Positions 14,734-22,612 of a stretch of 48,195 nt of DNA are shown in pieces; the first letter of the stretch is position 1; each line of letters opens with the position of its first letter. Location: contig JAPSHL010000003.1 in assembly GCA_031179905.1 (NCBI GenBank), positions 1-48,195 on the forward strand, in the 5' to 3' direction. This DNA is from Bacillus sp. (in: firmicutes) (GTDB lineage: Bacteria; Bacillota; Bacilli; Bacillales; Cytobacillaceae). Under the pieces are notes generated by a model. It was not told where the DNA came from. It saw nothing but the letters and a program-made list of their open reading frames with translations, and made no database searches. The translations under genes were made by a program, and so were the position numbers.

Positions 14734-16815
14734 ATGATTAATCAAATCTACCTACGAAGAAAAAACAAACTCATCCTAAATAAAGGCACTGAACCTACGC
14801 CGCATCTCCATTACATAGCCACAATCTTAGCCAATTTTGAGTCACTAGGCTATACACTTTCTAAACCTATCATAGATACACTATATACATATTCCAAAGA
14901 TCAGCTAAACAAATTCTATCTGTCCACAATACATACTTTAAAAAAGTTGTTAGGCGCGGATAGAGCTTATAAGCCAATGTATCCGAACTTTCCTCAGCAG
15001 GTGATGGAAGCGAGTGATGCAGAACTTTATATCAATGCAATGATACATTATTTGTCACTAGGAACTGTGTTACCTGAATATGAACAGCAGACAAGAATGC
15101 CGTTGTATGACAAGACGAATCAAAAAGAAATCTCCCTTGGTTCAATAGACGACTTTCTTATGATTTTCCGAAACCTGCTTTCCTCTAAAACTTCTATTTC
15201 AGAAAGCGATAAGGAAGATTTGACATTTGTATTCGAAAGCTTTTCTGAAAATACGGGCCAGCTAATACCGCAAGAGATTCCTCTTAAGGAGAATATTGCG
15301 TTGCTTGGAAAGCTATTATTGGAAAATAACCTGAATCATGATATCCTTTTTCAATATATTAAAACAGCTACAGATGTCTTGCGGCTTGCTGTGTCTCTTT
15401 CGGATGGAGATATCAGCTTAGCCACAAGTACACGCTTTAGAAGCTTTAAAAGGAAGGAAAGACGTATACTTCTTGCTTTTCTTGAAAACTGCTGCAATAT
15501 GGAAGAGGACATGAAAAGATATAAGAATAGATGGATCAGGTTAGGGGAGCGGTTACACCCGGCTGAATATAAACAATTTAAAAAGACTAATGAAGCATTT
15601 TTCAAGCTGAGAAATAATAAGTATATTCCTACATTTAATGGTATTATTGCAGACTTACTGCAAACTAACCGAATAGACGCCGCCATGACTTTATTGTCTG
15701 ACAGACCTGGTGAATTTGCACGGAAACTTGATCAGCTCCTTAGATTGCATCAACAGCCTGAGGCAGTTATAGAAAATTTTAAAGCGATTGCTAATAAAAT
15801 AGAAACGACAGTGCTGCTGCAAGTCAGAGAACACTTCAAACATAGAAATGATGTAAGAGAGAAAAGATCATTTTTTCCTAAAGGTAATGTTGCCAAAATG
15901 TTTGTAATTGATAATGATTTGCCACCAATTAATGAGGTAATTTGCCAAGATATTGTCGACATTTGTGAAAGTAACTTGATTGAAATATATAAGCAAAAGA
16001 GCCCTATTGGAAAGGTTTATTTGGATGAAGCACTAAGGAATTATTTGGTCCCATTTTCCCAACGCTCTGCCAATAAATCGTTGAAATCTGTCGTCAGAGG
16101 ATCAAAGATAGATATAGCTGAGACAACGAGTACAATTAGAACCTTTTTATATTGGAAAGACGGGTTAAATGAATGGGGAACAGATATCGATTTGTCCGCC
16201 GTTATGTATGATGAAACTTGGGGGTATTTGGAACATGTTTCGTATACTAACTTAAGATCAGCGAAGTATAAATCATGTCATAGTGGCGATATCACTTCGG
16301 CACCAGCTGGAGCTAGTGAGTTTATTGATTTAGATATACAATCTGTCCGTAATTTCGGTGGAAGATATATTGTGTTTTCGATTCATTCTTTCAGCGGAGA
16401 AGCTTTTAATGAGCTGCCAGAATGCTTTATGGGCTGGATGAGCAGAGAAAATCCTAATTCTGGGGAAATATATGAGCCTAAAACAGTAGAGAACAGAATG
16501 GATATTACTTCTGATTCGGTGATTTGTATTCCAATGATTCTCGATTTATATGAGAATAAAGTTATTTGGACAGATGTTGCACTTCGGACTGAACCAGAAT
16601 TTGTTAATAATGTAGAAGAAAATCAAATGGGCATGGTTTTGATGGGCAAAGCATTAACATCCCTTGTTAAACCAAACTTGTATGATTTATTTAAGCTTCA
16701 TATTGAGGCAAGAGGGGAATTATGTGTTAATATAGAGGAAGCAGATCTAATTTTCTCTATGGATAAAGGAATAACTCCATTTGATCTTGATCTCATTGTT
16801 TCAGAATATCTGTAA
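14734..16815 (+). CDS. Large uncharacterised protein with possible TerD-like C-terminal domain
   Basis: This 693-residue protein has no signal peptide or membrane helix. The first ~450 residues are helical and charged, without a recognised motif, rich in Leu, Lys and Glu. The last third is beta-rich: RTFLYWKDGLNEWGTDIDLS, AVMYDETWGYLEH, CHSGDITSAPAGASEFIDLD, GGRYIVFSIHSFSGEAF and ELPECFMGWM. This combination of a DIDLSA opening, an HSGD turn and a later VFSIHSF strand resembles TerD/TerZ stress-fold proteins and large actinobacterial/myxobacterial stress proteins carrying that fold. The likeness is by eye. Ter-type proteins are tied to Ca2+ binding and stress or phage response, but no other ter operon gene is adjacent. 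Confidence 0.6.
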   Translation: MINQIYLRRKNKLILNKGTEPTPHLHYIATILANFESLGYTLSKPIIDTLYTYSKDQLNKFYLSTIHTLKKLLGADRAYKPMYPNFPQQVMEASDAELYINAMIHYLSLGTVLPEYEQQTRMPLYDKTNQKEISLGSIDDFLMIFRNLLSSKTSISESDKEDLTFVFESFSENTGQLIPQEIPLKENIALLGKLLLENNLNHDILFQYIKTATDVLRLAVSLSDGDISLATSTRFRSFKRKERRILLAFLENCCNMEEDMKRYKNRWIRLGERLHPAEYKQFKKTNEAFFKLRNNKYIPTFNGIIADLLQTNRIDAAMTLLSDRPGEFARKLDQLLRLHQQPEAVIENFKAIANKIETTVLLQVREHFKHRNDVREKRSFFPKGNVAKMFVIDNDLPPINEVICQDIVDICESNLIEIYKQKSPIGKVYLDEALRNYLVPFSQRSANKSLKSVVRGSKIDIAETTSTIRTFLYWKDGLNEWGTDIDLSAVMYDETWGYLEHVSYTNLRSAKYKSCHSGDITSAPAGASEFIDLDIQSVRNFGGRYIVFSIHSFSGEAFNELPECFMGWMSRENPNSGEIYEPKTVENRMDITSDSVICIPMILDLYENKVIWTDVALRTEPEFVNNVEENQMGMVLMGKALTSLVKPNLYDLFKLHIEARGELCVNIEEADLIFSMDKGITPFDLDLIVSEYL

Positions 16816-16830
16816 AATTAATACATATTG

Positions 16831-17004
16831 GGCTATTATCTATCTTCCTTCTAACTCTTATATCATGTAAATCGTTAGATGGATAGCTTTCCCGATTAAT
16901 ATAAAGGCTATGCTATACCTTCCTTCTTAAACTCTTAGTTTTATCGAACTTAGGTATGGCAGTTACCTTGTAAAGTCAGACTCTCCAAAGGGTCTGACTT
17001 TATT
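16831..17004 (+). ncRNA. Tandem hairpin element ending in a terminator, candidate small RNA
   Basis: Two imperfect copies of a ~55-base element start at 16831 and 16906. Each opens with GGCTAT and CTAT, has CTTCCTTCT then AACTCTTA, and closes with a complementary arm. Copy 1 pairs CTATC and CTAAC (16840-16855) with GTTAG and GATAG (16874-16886). Copy 2 pairs GCTATACCT (from 16912) with AGGTATGGC (ending 16961). A further arm pair, ATAGCTTT with AAGGCTAT, links them. An intrinsic terminator follows (AAAGTCAGAC with GTCTGACTTT, 16973-17002). CCTTCC tracts resemble anti-Shine-Dalgarno seeds of Firmicute regulatory RNAs. No convincing promoter was found, so it may instead be the 3' end of the preceding transcript. 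Confidence 0.4.
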
Positions 17005-17088
17005 TAGTGTAGTTTAGGTGTTTTATCCTAATTTGTGAAAACTACTAACTATCTACTGGAATATAAAGAAAAACCTACCAATACGGTG

Positions 17089-17094
17089 TATAAT
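17089..17094 (+). promoter_or_regulatory. Probable -10 box for the toxin gene
   Basis: TATAAT lies about 75 bases before the predicted toxin start. The -35 region is poor. The long leader includes TCAC...CCTT, partly complementary to the ribosome binding site, so the message could fold to hide it. Confidence 0.35.
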
Positions 17095-17168
17095 AGAAGA
17101 GAACTACATAGTAGATGCGGGTGGTGCTGGTCACTCTTTCCCTTATGGTGAAGGAGGTGAACACGCCA

Positions 17169-17321
17169 ATGGATTTTCTAAGAACTCTGCTGGAGAATAC
17201 TATTACAGTATTTTTTACAGCTCTTGCTGGAGCTTATGCGCAACGCTTAGCAGGCAAGAGGAAAAAAGAGCAAAGAAAAACCACCCCGCGCCACAAACGT
17301 AAGGGTGGTTCTTCTCGCTAA
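17169..17321 (+). CDS. Small hydrophobic peptide, predicted type I toxin
   Basis: This 50-residue peptide starts at ATG 17169, preceded by AAGGAGGTGA (17151-17160), a near-perfect complement of the 16S tail. It has a short N-terminal segment (MDFLRTLLEN), one hydrophobic helix (TITVFFTALAGAYA) and a strongly basic tail. Size, single helix, basic tail and a very strong ribosome binding site preceded by partly complementary bases match Bacillus type I toxins such as TxpA, BsrE and YonT in design, though I see no sequence identity to any of them. The last coding part contains a hairpin (17279-17310) that reads as a terminator on the opposite strand, and an antisense promoter lies just downstream. 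Confidence 0.55.
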   Translation: MDFLRTLLENTITVFFTALAGAYAQRLAGKRKKEQRKTTPRHKRKGGSSR

Positions 17322-17417
17322 TCTAATATATTAGCCTGACCGCACCGCCCGATATGGCAGTAGTTCAGGGCCAAGGAGTTACCCGCTCCTTGGTTTTTTC
17401 TAGTTTATGCTTATAGT
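17272..17417 (-). ncRNA. Predicted antisense antitoxin RNA
   Basis: On the minus strand TATAAT lies at 17428-17423 with a TTGAAT-like -35 (17449-17444), giving a start near 17416. A hairpin pairing AACCACCC with GGGTGGTT (17310-17279), followed by TTTTTCTTT in the minus direction, would end it near 17272. The transcript of about 145 bases would cover the 3' end of the toxin message, including its terminator, as in TxpA/RatA and BsrE/SR5. Predicted from sequence layout only. Confidence 0.4.
17371..17399 (+). terminator. Intrinsic terminator of the toxin transcript
   Basis: CCAAGGAG (17371-17378) pairs with CTCCTTGG (17386-17393) and is followed by six T. Confidence 0.85.
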
Positions 17418-17486
17418 TACATATTATACCCAAGCTACTATTAATTCAAGCAAAACAATAAAGATTATTTAATTTGGTTTTTTATA

Positions 17487-17919
17487 TCATTTACAAAAAG
17501 AATCGTTTTGTATGAGCGGTAGGAGAACAGTTATGTGATCCTCTCCTAGACATTCGAGAAATTCGATTTCAAACGCTGTGGATGCATGCTTTTTAAGCTC
17601 ATAGTTGAGCTATTTCGCTTTGTCATTCATTTACGAAAAATGATCTCTTTCTAATTCCCCGCTTGTAATAAGGAGCTTCGCTTTCGGCTGCGATGCCATA
17701 AACGGCCGTTTTGCAGTATTTGAAAAATCTTCATTCCTGGCTGCTTACCACATAATACTGAAAGGACGAAGACGAATTAAATAACGCAGACAGTACGAAT
17801 AAACCGCCATGAGAATGACCGACAATCGTCTGTTTTTCTGTATTAACCTCATATTTTTGTTCAATCTCCGGCTTTAGTTGGTTTCTTCCGCATCCGATTT
17901 GTGGTATGTCTCTTCTCTG
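17487..17919 (-). pseudogene. Remnant of a siderophore esterase (BesA/IroE-like alpha/beta hydrolase)
   Basis: Only the C-terminal half survives. LKPEIEQKYEVNTEKQTIVG then HSHGGLFVLSALF carries the nucleophile elbow (family usually GHSLGGLF), followed by FQYYVVSS. The frame then shifts near 17745 and continues as KAKLLITSGELERDHFS, a stop, MNDKAK, a stop, then ASTAFEIEFLECLGEDHITV and LP. LITSGELERDH and GEDHITVLP are where the family carries its catalytic Asp/His region. The frameshift, two stops and missing N-terminus make it non-functional. The CBO0543-family gene abuts its truncated 5' end. Ferri-bacillibactin esterases of this family release iron from catecholate siderophores. Confidence 0.7.
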
Positions 17920-17920
17920 T

Positions 17921-18409
17921 CTATAGGATAATAAAAAGCCTTCCTCTGAAAAACCAGCGATGGAACAGTCTTGAGCAATAATAAGTAAACCAAATTGTAG
18001 TGAAGCTCCAATACCATTTCCAGTTTTCATATTGAATCAATTTGGTGTATTTGAGTGCTAATACTTCACCTATAATAATAAAACCTGTATGGAACAAGTA
18101 GTAACATAGCTTAACCAGAGGGCCTTTTTTCTCAGGATAGTATGAATTGAATAAGGCGCATAGTGTTGGGTATGCAATATATTCGAAGGTAAAGCTTCCC
18201 TTATAGGCATTTTTGAAAAATAGACGTACAGGATAATTGATTGCATCCTTTTCTACCACTAGTAAACCAAAAAGCCAGGTAATCACTAGTTTGAATAGGT
18301 ACGCCAGAACTGCTGGACGGGATTTTTCTCTTGGGATTAATTTAAAAATTATTATTAAGCTTAAAACCCCTACTAAAACTTCTACAATTTTTTCCTTTTT
18401 ATGCTCCAT
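17921..18409 (-). CDS. CBO0543 family membrane protein
   Basis: The 162-residue protein begins at ATG 18409 after an AGGTGAAG ribosome binding site. About five hydrophobic segments are present. The stretch VITWLFGLLVVEKDAINYPV, then FTFEYIAYPTLCALFNSYYP, and the late YENWKWYWSF are characteristic of the CBO0543 group found widely in spore-forming Firmicutes. The function is unknown. The last residues (RGRLFIIL) look unlike the family's usual ending and lie at the junction with the decayed esterase gene, so the true C-terminus may have been altered by the same rearrangement. Confidence 0.75.
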   Translation of the reverse strand: MEHKKEKIVEVLVGVLSLIIIFKLIPREKSRPAVLAYLFKLVITWLFGLLVVEKDAINYPVRLFFKNAYKGSFTFEYIAYPTLCALFNSYYPEKKGPLVKLCYYLFHTGFIIIGEVLALKYTKLIQYENWKWYWSFTTIWFTYYCSRLFHRWFFRGRLFIIL

Positions 18410-18484
18410 TCAGCTTCACCTCATATATGGAATAATGTTGCCAAAAAGGTTGATTTTATGTAAGTCCCTTTCTAGAAAAATCAT

Positions 18485-18514
18485 AAAAAAGCCCAAGGTT
18501 TGTATCCCTTGGGC
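18485..18514 (-). terminator. Intrinsic terminator of the chemotaxis receptor gene
   Basis: GCCCAAGG (18491-18498) and CCTTGGGC (18507-18514) form the stem; read on the minus strand it is followed by TTTTTT (18490-18485). Confidence 0.85.
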
Positions 18515-18535
18515 AGTTTGCCTATATCACTTATT

Positions 18536-20230
18536 TTATTCTTCCGTAATTTTAAAGCGTCGAACTAATTGTTCCAGCTCTTCGGACAACTTCGATAATG
18601 ATGTCGCTGATGCAGAAACTTCCTGGAATGAAGCAGTTTGCTCTTCTGTAGCGGCTGCAACCTCCTCTGTGTTTGCTAATGTTTTGTTTGAGCTGTTTGC
18701 GATATCTTCCATTGAGTGCTGAACGCCTTGTACTTCTGTTGTAAGCTGCTCTGTTGTATAGGCTACATCTTTAATATGGCCAGCTACAACTTCGATGCTA
18801 TTGAGTATTTCTTTTATATGTGAATTGGTCCGTTCAGACAGCTGAATCCCTGAATCCACATTTTCTTTTACAAGAGCCATGTTCTCGACTGTTTCTGATG
18901 AATGGTTCTGAATAGAGTTGATCAATGTATCAATATGGTTGGCAGAAGTGCTTGTCATATCAGCCAATTTTCTCACTTCATCAGCAACGATGGCAAAGCC
19001 TTTGCCATGCTCGCCAGCTCTAGCAGCTTCGATTGCGGCATTAAGTGCAAGCAAGTTCGTTTGTCCGGAAATTTCCTGGATATTATTTAAAGTCTCTTTT
19101 ATTTCATTGATGCTTGAGACTAAGGAGTACAGGCCATTTTCTGCTAATCCAACTGAATGGTGAATAGTGTCCATCTGTCCTTGCATTTCGGCCATCGCCT
19201 GTTCACCTTCATTTGCTCTGCCTTTAATTCGATCTGACTCCTTTGCTACATGATTAGCTTTAGTTGATACATTTAGGACATTCTGTAAAGAGTTATTAAC
19301 TCTGTTTAGGCTTTGCTGTGCAGCATTGTTTTGTTCATTGCTGTTTTCCGTAATCATTTGAATCGAATCAGCAACTTGCTCTGCTGTTACTCGCGATTGC
19401 TCCATGCTAGCGGCAAGCTCATCAGAAGATTGGGCAACAGACTTTGATGTTTCTCCAACTTGTGAAATCATTGCCATAAGTGAGTAAACGAATTCATTGA
19501 AGGAAGATGCCAAATGAGAAAATTCATTCTTTCCACTTACTTTTACTCTTTTTGTTAAGTCTCCGTCACCTGATGCAATTTCAACCATTTGCTTATTCAT
19601 GATGTTCAATGGGCGCAAAATCGAACGCAGAAGTATAAAACCTAATACGACACTTAAAGCTGTTGCTGCAATAATAATAGTAATTAATGTTGTTCTCGCC
19701 ATATCACTGTTTTTTTCATTAGCTGCCTCAATTTGAACAACATTTTTGTTTATTTGTTCTACCAGCTTATCAACAGCAGGATCAAGGACTTCTTTTCTTA
19801 AATCTCTTAAGTCACCAAAATGCAATGCCTCCGATTCAGAGGGACTATCATTGAACGTGTTGACTACTTTGTCACTCATAGATGTATAAAATTGGAAGCT
19901 AGTTTCTAATTGCTGAATACTGTCTTTATATTCTTGATAAATAGATAACTTTTCCATTGAATTAATTGTGTCTTCAACATTCGCAGCTTTTTCCTTCATT
20001 CCATCGGCATACTGGCTATCACCGTTCAACAAGAATCCTCTTTCATCATTAGACATTCCTGCAAGACGATACTGAACATGTGTAACGAGACGCTGCATTT
20101 CTTTCGCTTCATTTAATTTTTGATAATAATCCTCGGCATTATGTAGGCTATTATTACTGTAAATACCTATACCAACTAGGGATAAAAGCAATAAAGTCAG
20201 TATGATAATTAATTGTGTTTTTATCTTCAT
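18536..20230 (-). CDS. Methyl-accepting chemotaxis protein with CHASE3-type sensor
   Basis: This is a 564-residue transmembrane receptor. TM1 spans about residues 7-27 and TM2 about 180-203, enclosing an outside domain of ~150 residues with [18 protein letters not shown], typical of a four-helix CHASE3 sensor. A HAMP domain follows ([20 protein letters not shown]), then a long coiled-coil signalling domain whose tip reads [20 protein letters not shown] and [18 protein letters not shown]. The protein relays an unidentified signal to CheA/CheW and should be methylated at the flanking helices. Upstream there is a sigma-D-like promoter. No ligand can be inferred from neighbours. Confidence 0.92.
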   Translation of the reverse strand: MKIKTQLIIILTLLLLSLVGIGIYSNNSLHNAEDYYQKLNEAKEMQRLVTHVQYRLAGMSNDERGFLLNGDSQYADGMKEKAANVEDTINSMEKLSIYQEYKDSIQQLETSFQFYTSMSDKVVNTFNDSPSESEALHFGDLRDLRKEVLDPAVDKLVEQINKNVVQIEAANEKNSDMARTTLITIIIAATALSVVLGFILLRSILRPLNIMNKQMVEIASGDGDLTKRVKVSGKNEFSHLASSFNEFVYSLMAMISQVGETSKSVAQSSDELAASMEQSRVTAEQVADSIQMITENSNEQNNAAQQSLNRVNNSLQNVLNVSTKANHVAKESDRIKGRANEGEQAMAEMQGQMDTIHHSVGLAENGLYSLVSSINEIKETLNNIQEISGQTNLLALNAAIEAARAGEHGKGFAIVADEVRKLADMTSTSANHIDTLINSIQNHSSETVENMALVKENVDSGIQLSERTNSHIKEILNSIEVVAGHIKDVAYTTEQLTTEVQGVQHSMEDIANSSNKTLANTEEVAAATEEQTASFQEVSASATSLSKLSEELEQLVRRFKITEE

Positions 20231-20267
20231 CTTTCAACCTCACTCATCTAAAATCTTTCTAGATGTT

Positions 20268-20293
20268 ATATCGGTGAGTTTGAAAGAAGTTGA
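20268..20293 (-). promoter_or_regulatory. Sigma-D (motility) type promoter
   Basis: On the minus strand TCAA (20293-20290), a 14-base gap, then ACCGATAT (20275-20268) matches the sigma-D consensus TAAA-N14-16-GCCGATAT at 10 of 12 positions. It sits about 40 bases before the chemotaxis receptor start, fitting motility-regulon control. Confidence 0.6.
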
Positions 20294-20580
20294 AGAAGTT
20301 ATATGAGATATGTAAAAATTTTGGAATAATTTGGAACTAAAAATTAAAAATCTCTTAAATAAAGCTTATTTTATTTTTCAATACAAAACCTCCCTTACTG
20401 TCATAGTTTGCCAAATGTGAAGTAAGGCCAGTCTAGTTTTTAAAGTAACTACAAAAAATGGTAAAATAAACCTATTTTTCATATGAAAGCGATTAACTGC
20501 AAAATGCCCTGTATGTATTATTCTGGAAATTTAGTATCTTATTAATATATGTTTCTAAAAAGGAATGGGGAGACTTGATT
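20294..20580. other. Intergenic spacer before the carbonic anhydrase gene
   Basis: AT-rich, with no gene. The only structure noticed is the 12-base palindrome TTTCATATGAAA at 20476-20487 overlapping ATGAAAGCGATTA, which matches the first 13 positions of the cre consensus but not the last two. No strong -35/-10 pair was recognised. Confidence 0.4.
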
Positions 20581-21381
20581 ATGGTGAAGATACTTGTATA
20601 TCCAATGATAGCTGTAATGTGTTTATTTGGGATGGGAGCTTGTTCGACTGAAACGGGAGCTGGGCAGAAGCGTGAATCAGAAACGGAGATCGATGCTGCT
20701 CATTGGTCATATGAAGGGGATACGAATCCTGCTCATTGGGGAGAACTAGATCAAGCAAATATGGCCTGTGTGGATGGAACAGAACAATCGCCAATAAATA
20801 TTGATTTTTCTGCTGTGGAAGCAGGGACATCTGGAGGAAAGACAGAAATAAAGTATAAGCCTGCGCCCTTTACTCTTCAGAACAATGGGCACACAATCCA
20901 GGCAAATGCTGTTGACAGTAGCAACAAGACTGTTATTAACGGGAAGGAATACAAGCTTGCGCAATTCCATTTCCATACACCGAGCGAGCATCAATTTAAC
21001 GGCAAAAATTATGAAATGGAGCTACATTTAGTTCATAAAGATACAGACGGGAAGATTGCCGTAATTGGTGTGATGATACAAGAAGGGGAAGACAATAAAA
21101 CCTTAGCTGATTTATGGTTTCAACTTCCACAAGAAGAAACAGAGAAAGATATCTCTTTAACTAAACCTGTTGATTTACAAGAATTACTTCCAAAAGAGCA
21201 AACGGCCTTTCATTATGAGGGGTCTTTAACAACACCACCTTGTACTGAACAAGTAAACTGGACTGTTTTAGAAGTACCAATTGAAATGTCAAAGGAACAA
21301 ATCGAGAAATTTCGGAAGCTTTTCCCTGATGATCACCGACCAGTTCAATCTTTAAATGACCGCATCATCATAAAAAGCTGA
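20581..21381 (+). CDS. Alpha-type carbonic anhydrase, lipoprotein
   Basis: The 266-residue protein starts at ATG 20581, chosen because GGGGAG lies just upstream. A signal peptide ends in a lipobox-like MGAC at Cys21, so it is probably exported and lipid-anchored on the outer face of the membrane. The alpha-carbonic-anhydrase core is complete: HWSYEG, EQSPINI, the zinc ligands in QFHFHTPSEH (two His) and MELHLVH (third His), and SLTTPPCTEQVNWTVL. It interconverts CO2 and bicarbonate at the cell surface. It stands alone and ends at an 18-bp hairpin. Related bacterial enzymes are often periplasmic or surface-bound. Confidence 0.93.
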   Translation: MVKILVYPMIAVMCLFGMGACSTETGAGQKRESETEIDAAHWSYEGDTNPAHWGELDQANMACVDGTEQSPINIDFSAVEAGTSGGKTEIKYKPAPFTLQNNGHTIQANAVDSSNKTVINGKEYKLAQFHFHTPSEHQFNGKNYEMELHLVHKDTDGKIAVIGVMIQEGEDNKTLADLWFQLPQEETEKDISLTKPVDLQELLPKEQTAFHYEGSLTTPPCTEQVNWTVLEVPIEMSKEQIEKFRKLFPDDHRPVQSLNDRIIIKS

Positions 21382-21394
21382 ATGGACTAAAGAT

Positions 21395-21434
21395 AAGAAC
21401 AACAAAAGCTAAGCAATTAGCTTTTGTTGTTCTT
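21395..21434. terminator. Long bidirectional terminator
   Basis: An 18-bp perfect stem (21395-21412 with 21417-21434, four-base loop) lies between the convergent carbonic anhydrase and CotF-type genes. Confidence 0.8.
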
Positions 21435-21444
21435 CATTACAATT

Positions 21445-21753
21445 TTACTTATCCTGTTTATTTGGAAGGCTCAAGGCAGTGTCTGTTGTTTGTAAATCAA
21501 CATTCAGCTGTTCATTCACATTATCGGGATAATAGTATCCGTTTGCCACCATATAATCACTAATTTTACCATGCAAGTCGATTGCTTCATGCAATTGTTT
21601 ATTTAACACTGCGCGAACTTCAGGTGTAGCAGCTTCCGTAATCGCAAATGCATAGTTCCTAACGCCAGATTTTGCCGATATCAATAAGTCTGTAGCAATA
21701 ACTTGATCTGTAATATCTCCTAAGCCGACAAGGTTTTGTATTAATCCATTCAT
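21445..21753 (-). CDS. CotF-like spore coat protein, C-terminal-half type
   Basis: The 102-residue protein matches the second half of spore coat protein CotF: ITDQVIATDLLISAKSGVRN then YAFAITEAATPEVRAVLNKQ, LHEAIDLHGKISDYMVANGY and YYPDNVNEQLNVDLQTTDTA. It is the distal gene of a pair whose other member corresponds to the CotF first half; the stop of that gene and this ATG overlap in ATGA. CotF of B. subtilis is made as one precursor and cut into two polypeptides, so here the halves appear to be encoded separately. Coat function is inferred from the family. Confidence 0.8.
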   Translation of the reverse strand: MNGLIQNLVGLGDITDQVIATDLLISAKSGVRNYAFAITEAATPEVRAVLNKQLHEAIDLHGKISDYMVANGYYYPDNVNEQLNVDLQTTDTALSLPNKQDK

Positions 21754-21959
21754 AATAAATTGCCTCCTTGCTGAGCCAGCAGGCTTCTAAGTGCTGCGAC
21801 AGCCTCACGAGATTGGGCAGCATCCTGGTTAAGAATTTCCTGCAGAACTGCATCTTGTGCTAAAGTGCCCATTGTTGTTGATTTAGTCAGGCATGTATTT
21901 TTAAATGTGAGGAGCTCATGAAGCTCCAAGCTCTCATGTAATCCTAAATTTCTTGGCAT
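21750..21959 (-). CDS. CotF-like protein, N-terminal-half type
   Basis: The 69-residue protein starts at ATG 21959, five bases after GGAGGA; an ATG 18 bases earlier overlaps that site. HESLELHELLTFKNTCLTKS resembles the start of CotF (HETLEMHELVAFQSN), and the rest is helical and rich in Ala, Gln and Leu. It overlaps the next gene by four bases, implying translational coupling and balanced amounts of the two halves. The plus-strand pair at 22385-22973 has the same design. Confidence 0.78.
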   Translation of the reverse strand: MPRNLGLHESLELHELLTFKNTCLTKSTTMGTLAQDAVLQEILNQDAAQSREAVAALRSLLAQQGGNLL

Positions 21960-22134
21960 ATGGAAATCCTCCTTCATAACCCTGCATACATAGTCCTAAT
22001 TATATTCTCACCAATAAAAAGTCTTTATGCACGGTCTTTTACACTTTGAGTCCCTGAAATTACCTTCCAGCTTCACTCATTTTTACCTGCTGATTGATAC
22101 ACAATAATAAAAATAGGAGAGATGAGGTGGAGAT

Positions 22135-22254
22135 ATGCCAAATGGTAGAGGTGCACATGGTTTTGCAAATCCAGAATCATTTGATACTAACCGAAAAGTC
22201 CAAGAAAGACCGAGTAAAGGTGAGTTTAAACAGCAAAAGCCACAAAATAAATAA
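22135..22254 (+). CDS. Small hydrophilic protein, 39 residues
   Basis: ATG 22135 follows GAGGTGGAG, and the peptide starts MPNGRGAHGFANPESF, continues as a polar chain rich in Lys, Gln, Asn and Gly, and ends KPQNK. It has no hydrophobic segment and no Cys. The family is not recognised. Its composition and position between two pairs of spore-coat genes resemble minor small acid-soluble or coat-associated spore proteins, but that is a guess. A hairpin terminator follows within ten bases, supporting a real transcription unit. Confidence 0.5.
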   Translation: MPNGRGAHGFANPESFDTNRKVQERPSKGEFKQQKPQNK

Positions 22255-22264
22255 TAGGCCACTG

Positions 22265-22296
22265 ACTTCAACATAAATACCCTGTTGAAGTATTTT
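22265..22296 (+). terminator. Intrinsic terminator after the 39-residue gene
   Basis: ACTTCAACA (22265-22273) pairs with TGTTGAAGT (22283-22291), followed by ATTTTGTATTT. Confidence 0.7.
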
Positions 22297-22384
22297 GTAT
22301 TTAAATGGAAGTCTCTTGCTTTCCGCATAAAGAAATGATCGCAAACGAAAAATAAACTAGTGAAAATAATATGGAGGTGAGTGC

Positions 22385-22612
22385 ATGGAGACTAATGGCT
22401 TAGCGAACCATGAGACATTAGAGCTGCATGAAATGCTGAATTTCAAGACAACTTGTGTAATTAAATCGAAAATGATGTCGGGTGTTGTCTTTGATCAAGA
22501 ATTAAAAGCGTTAATGGAGAAGGATGTGCAGCAATCCATTCAGGCTCTGGAATACTTGCAGAACTTTTATAAAATGCCAAACCCAGCCACGGAGGGGAGC
22601 TACAATGATTAA
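22385..22612 (+). CDS. CotF-like protein, N-terminal-half type (second pair)
   Basis: The 75-residue protein has a GGAGGTGA ribosome binding site. NHETLELHEMLNFKTTCVIK is very close to the opening of B. subtilis CotF and similar to the protein at 21750-21959. The remainder is a helix (LKALMEKDVQQSIQALEYL). Its last eight bases overlap the start of the following gene, so translation is probably coupled. This pair on the plus strand and the pair at 21445-21959 on the minus strand are two diverged copies of one split-CotF arrangement. Confidence 0.78.
   Translation: METNGLANHETLELHEMLNFKTTCVIKSKMMSGVVFDQELKALMEKDVQQSIQALEYLQNFYKMPNPATEGSYND

Noticed and set aside
17505-17565. Inverted repeat TAGGAGA/TCTCCTA as a terminator or operator
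   Set aside because: It lies within the decayed esterase reading frame and has no T run; more likely chance.
22083-22328. Minus-strand 81-codon frame between the coat gene pairs
   Set aside because: No ribosome binding site or family likeness; the plus strand holds a small gene with a good site and a terminator.
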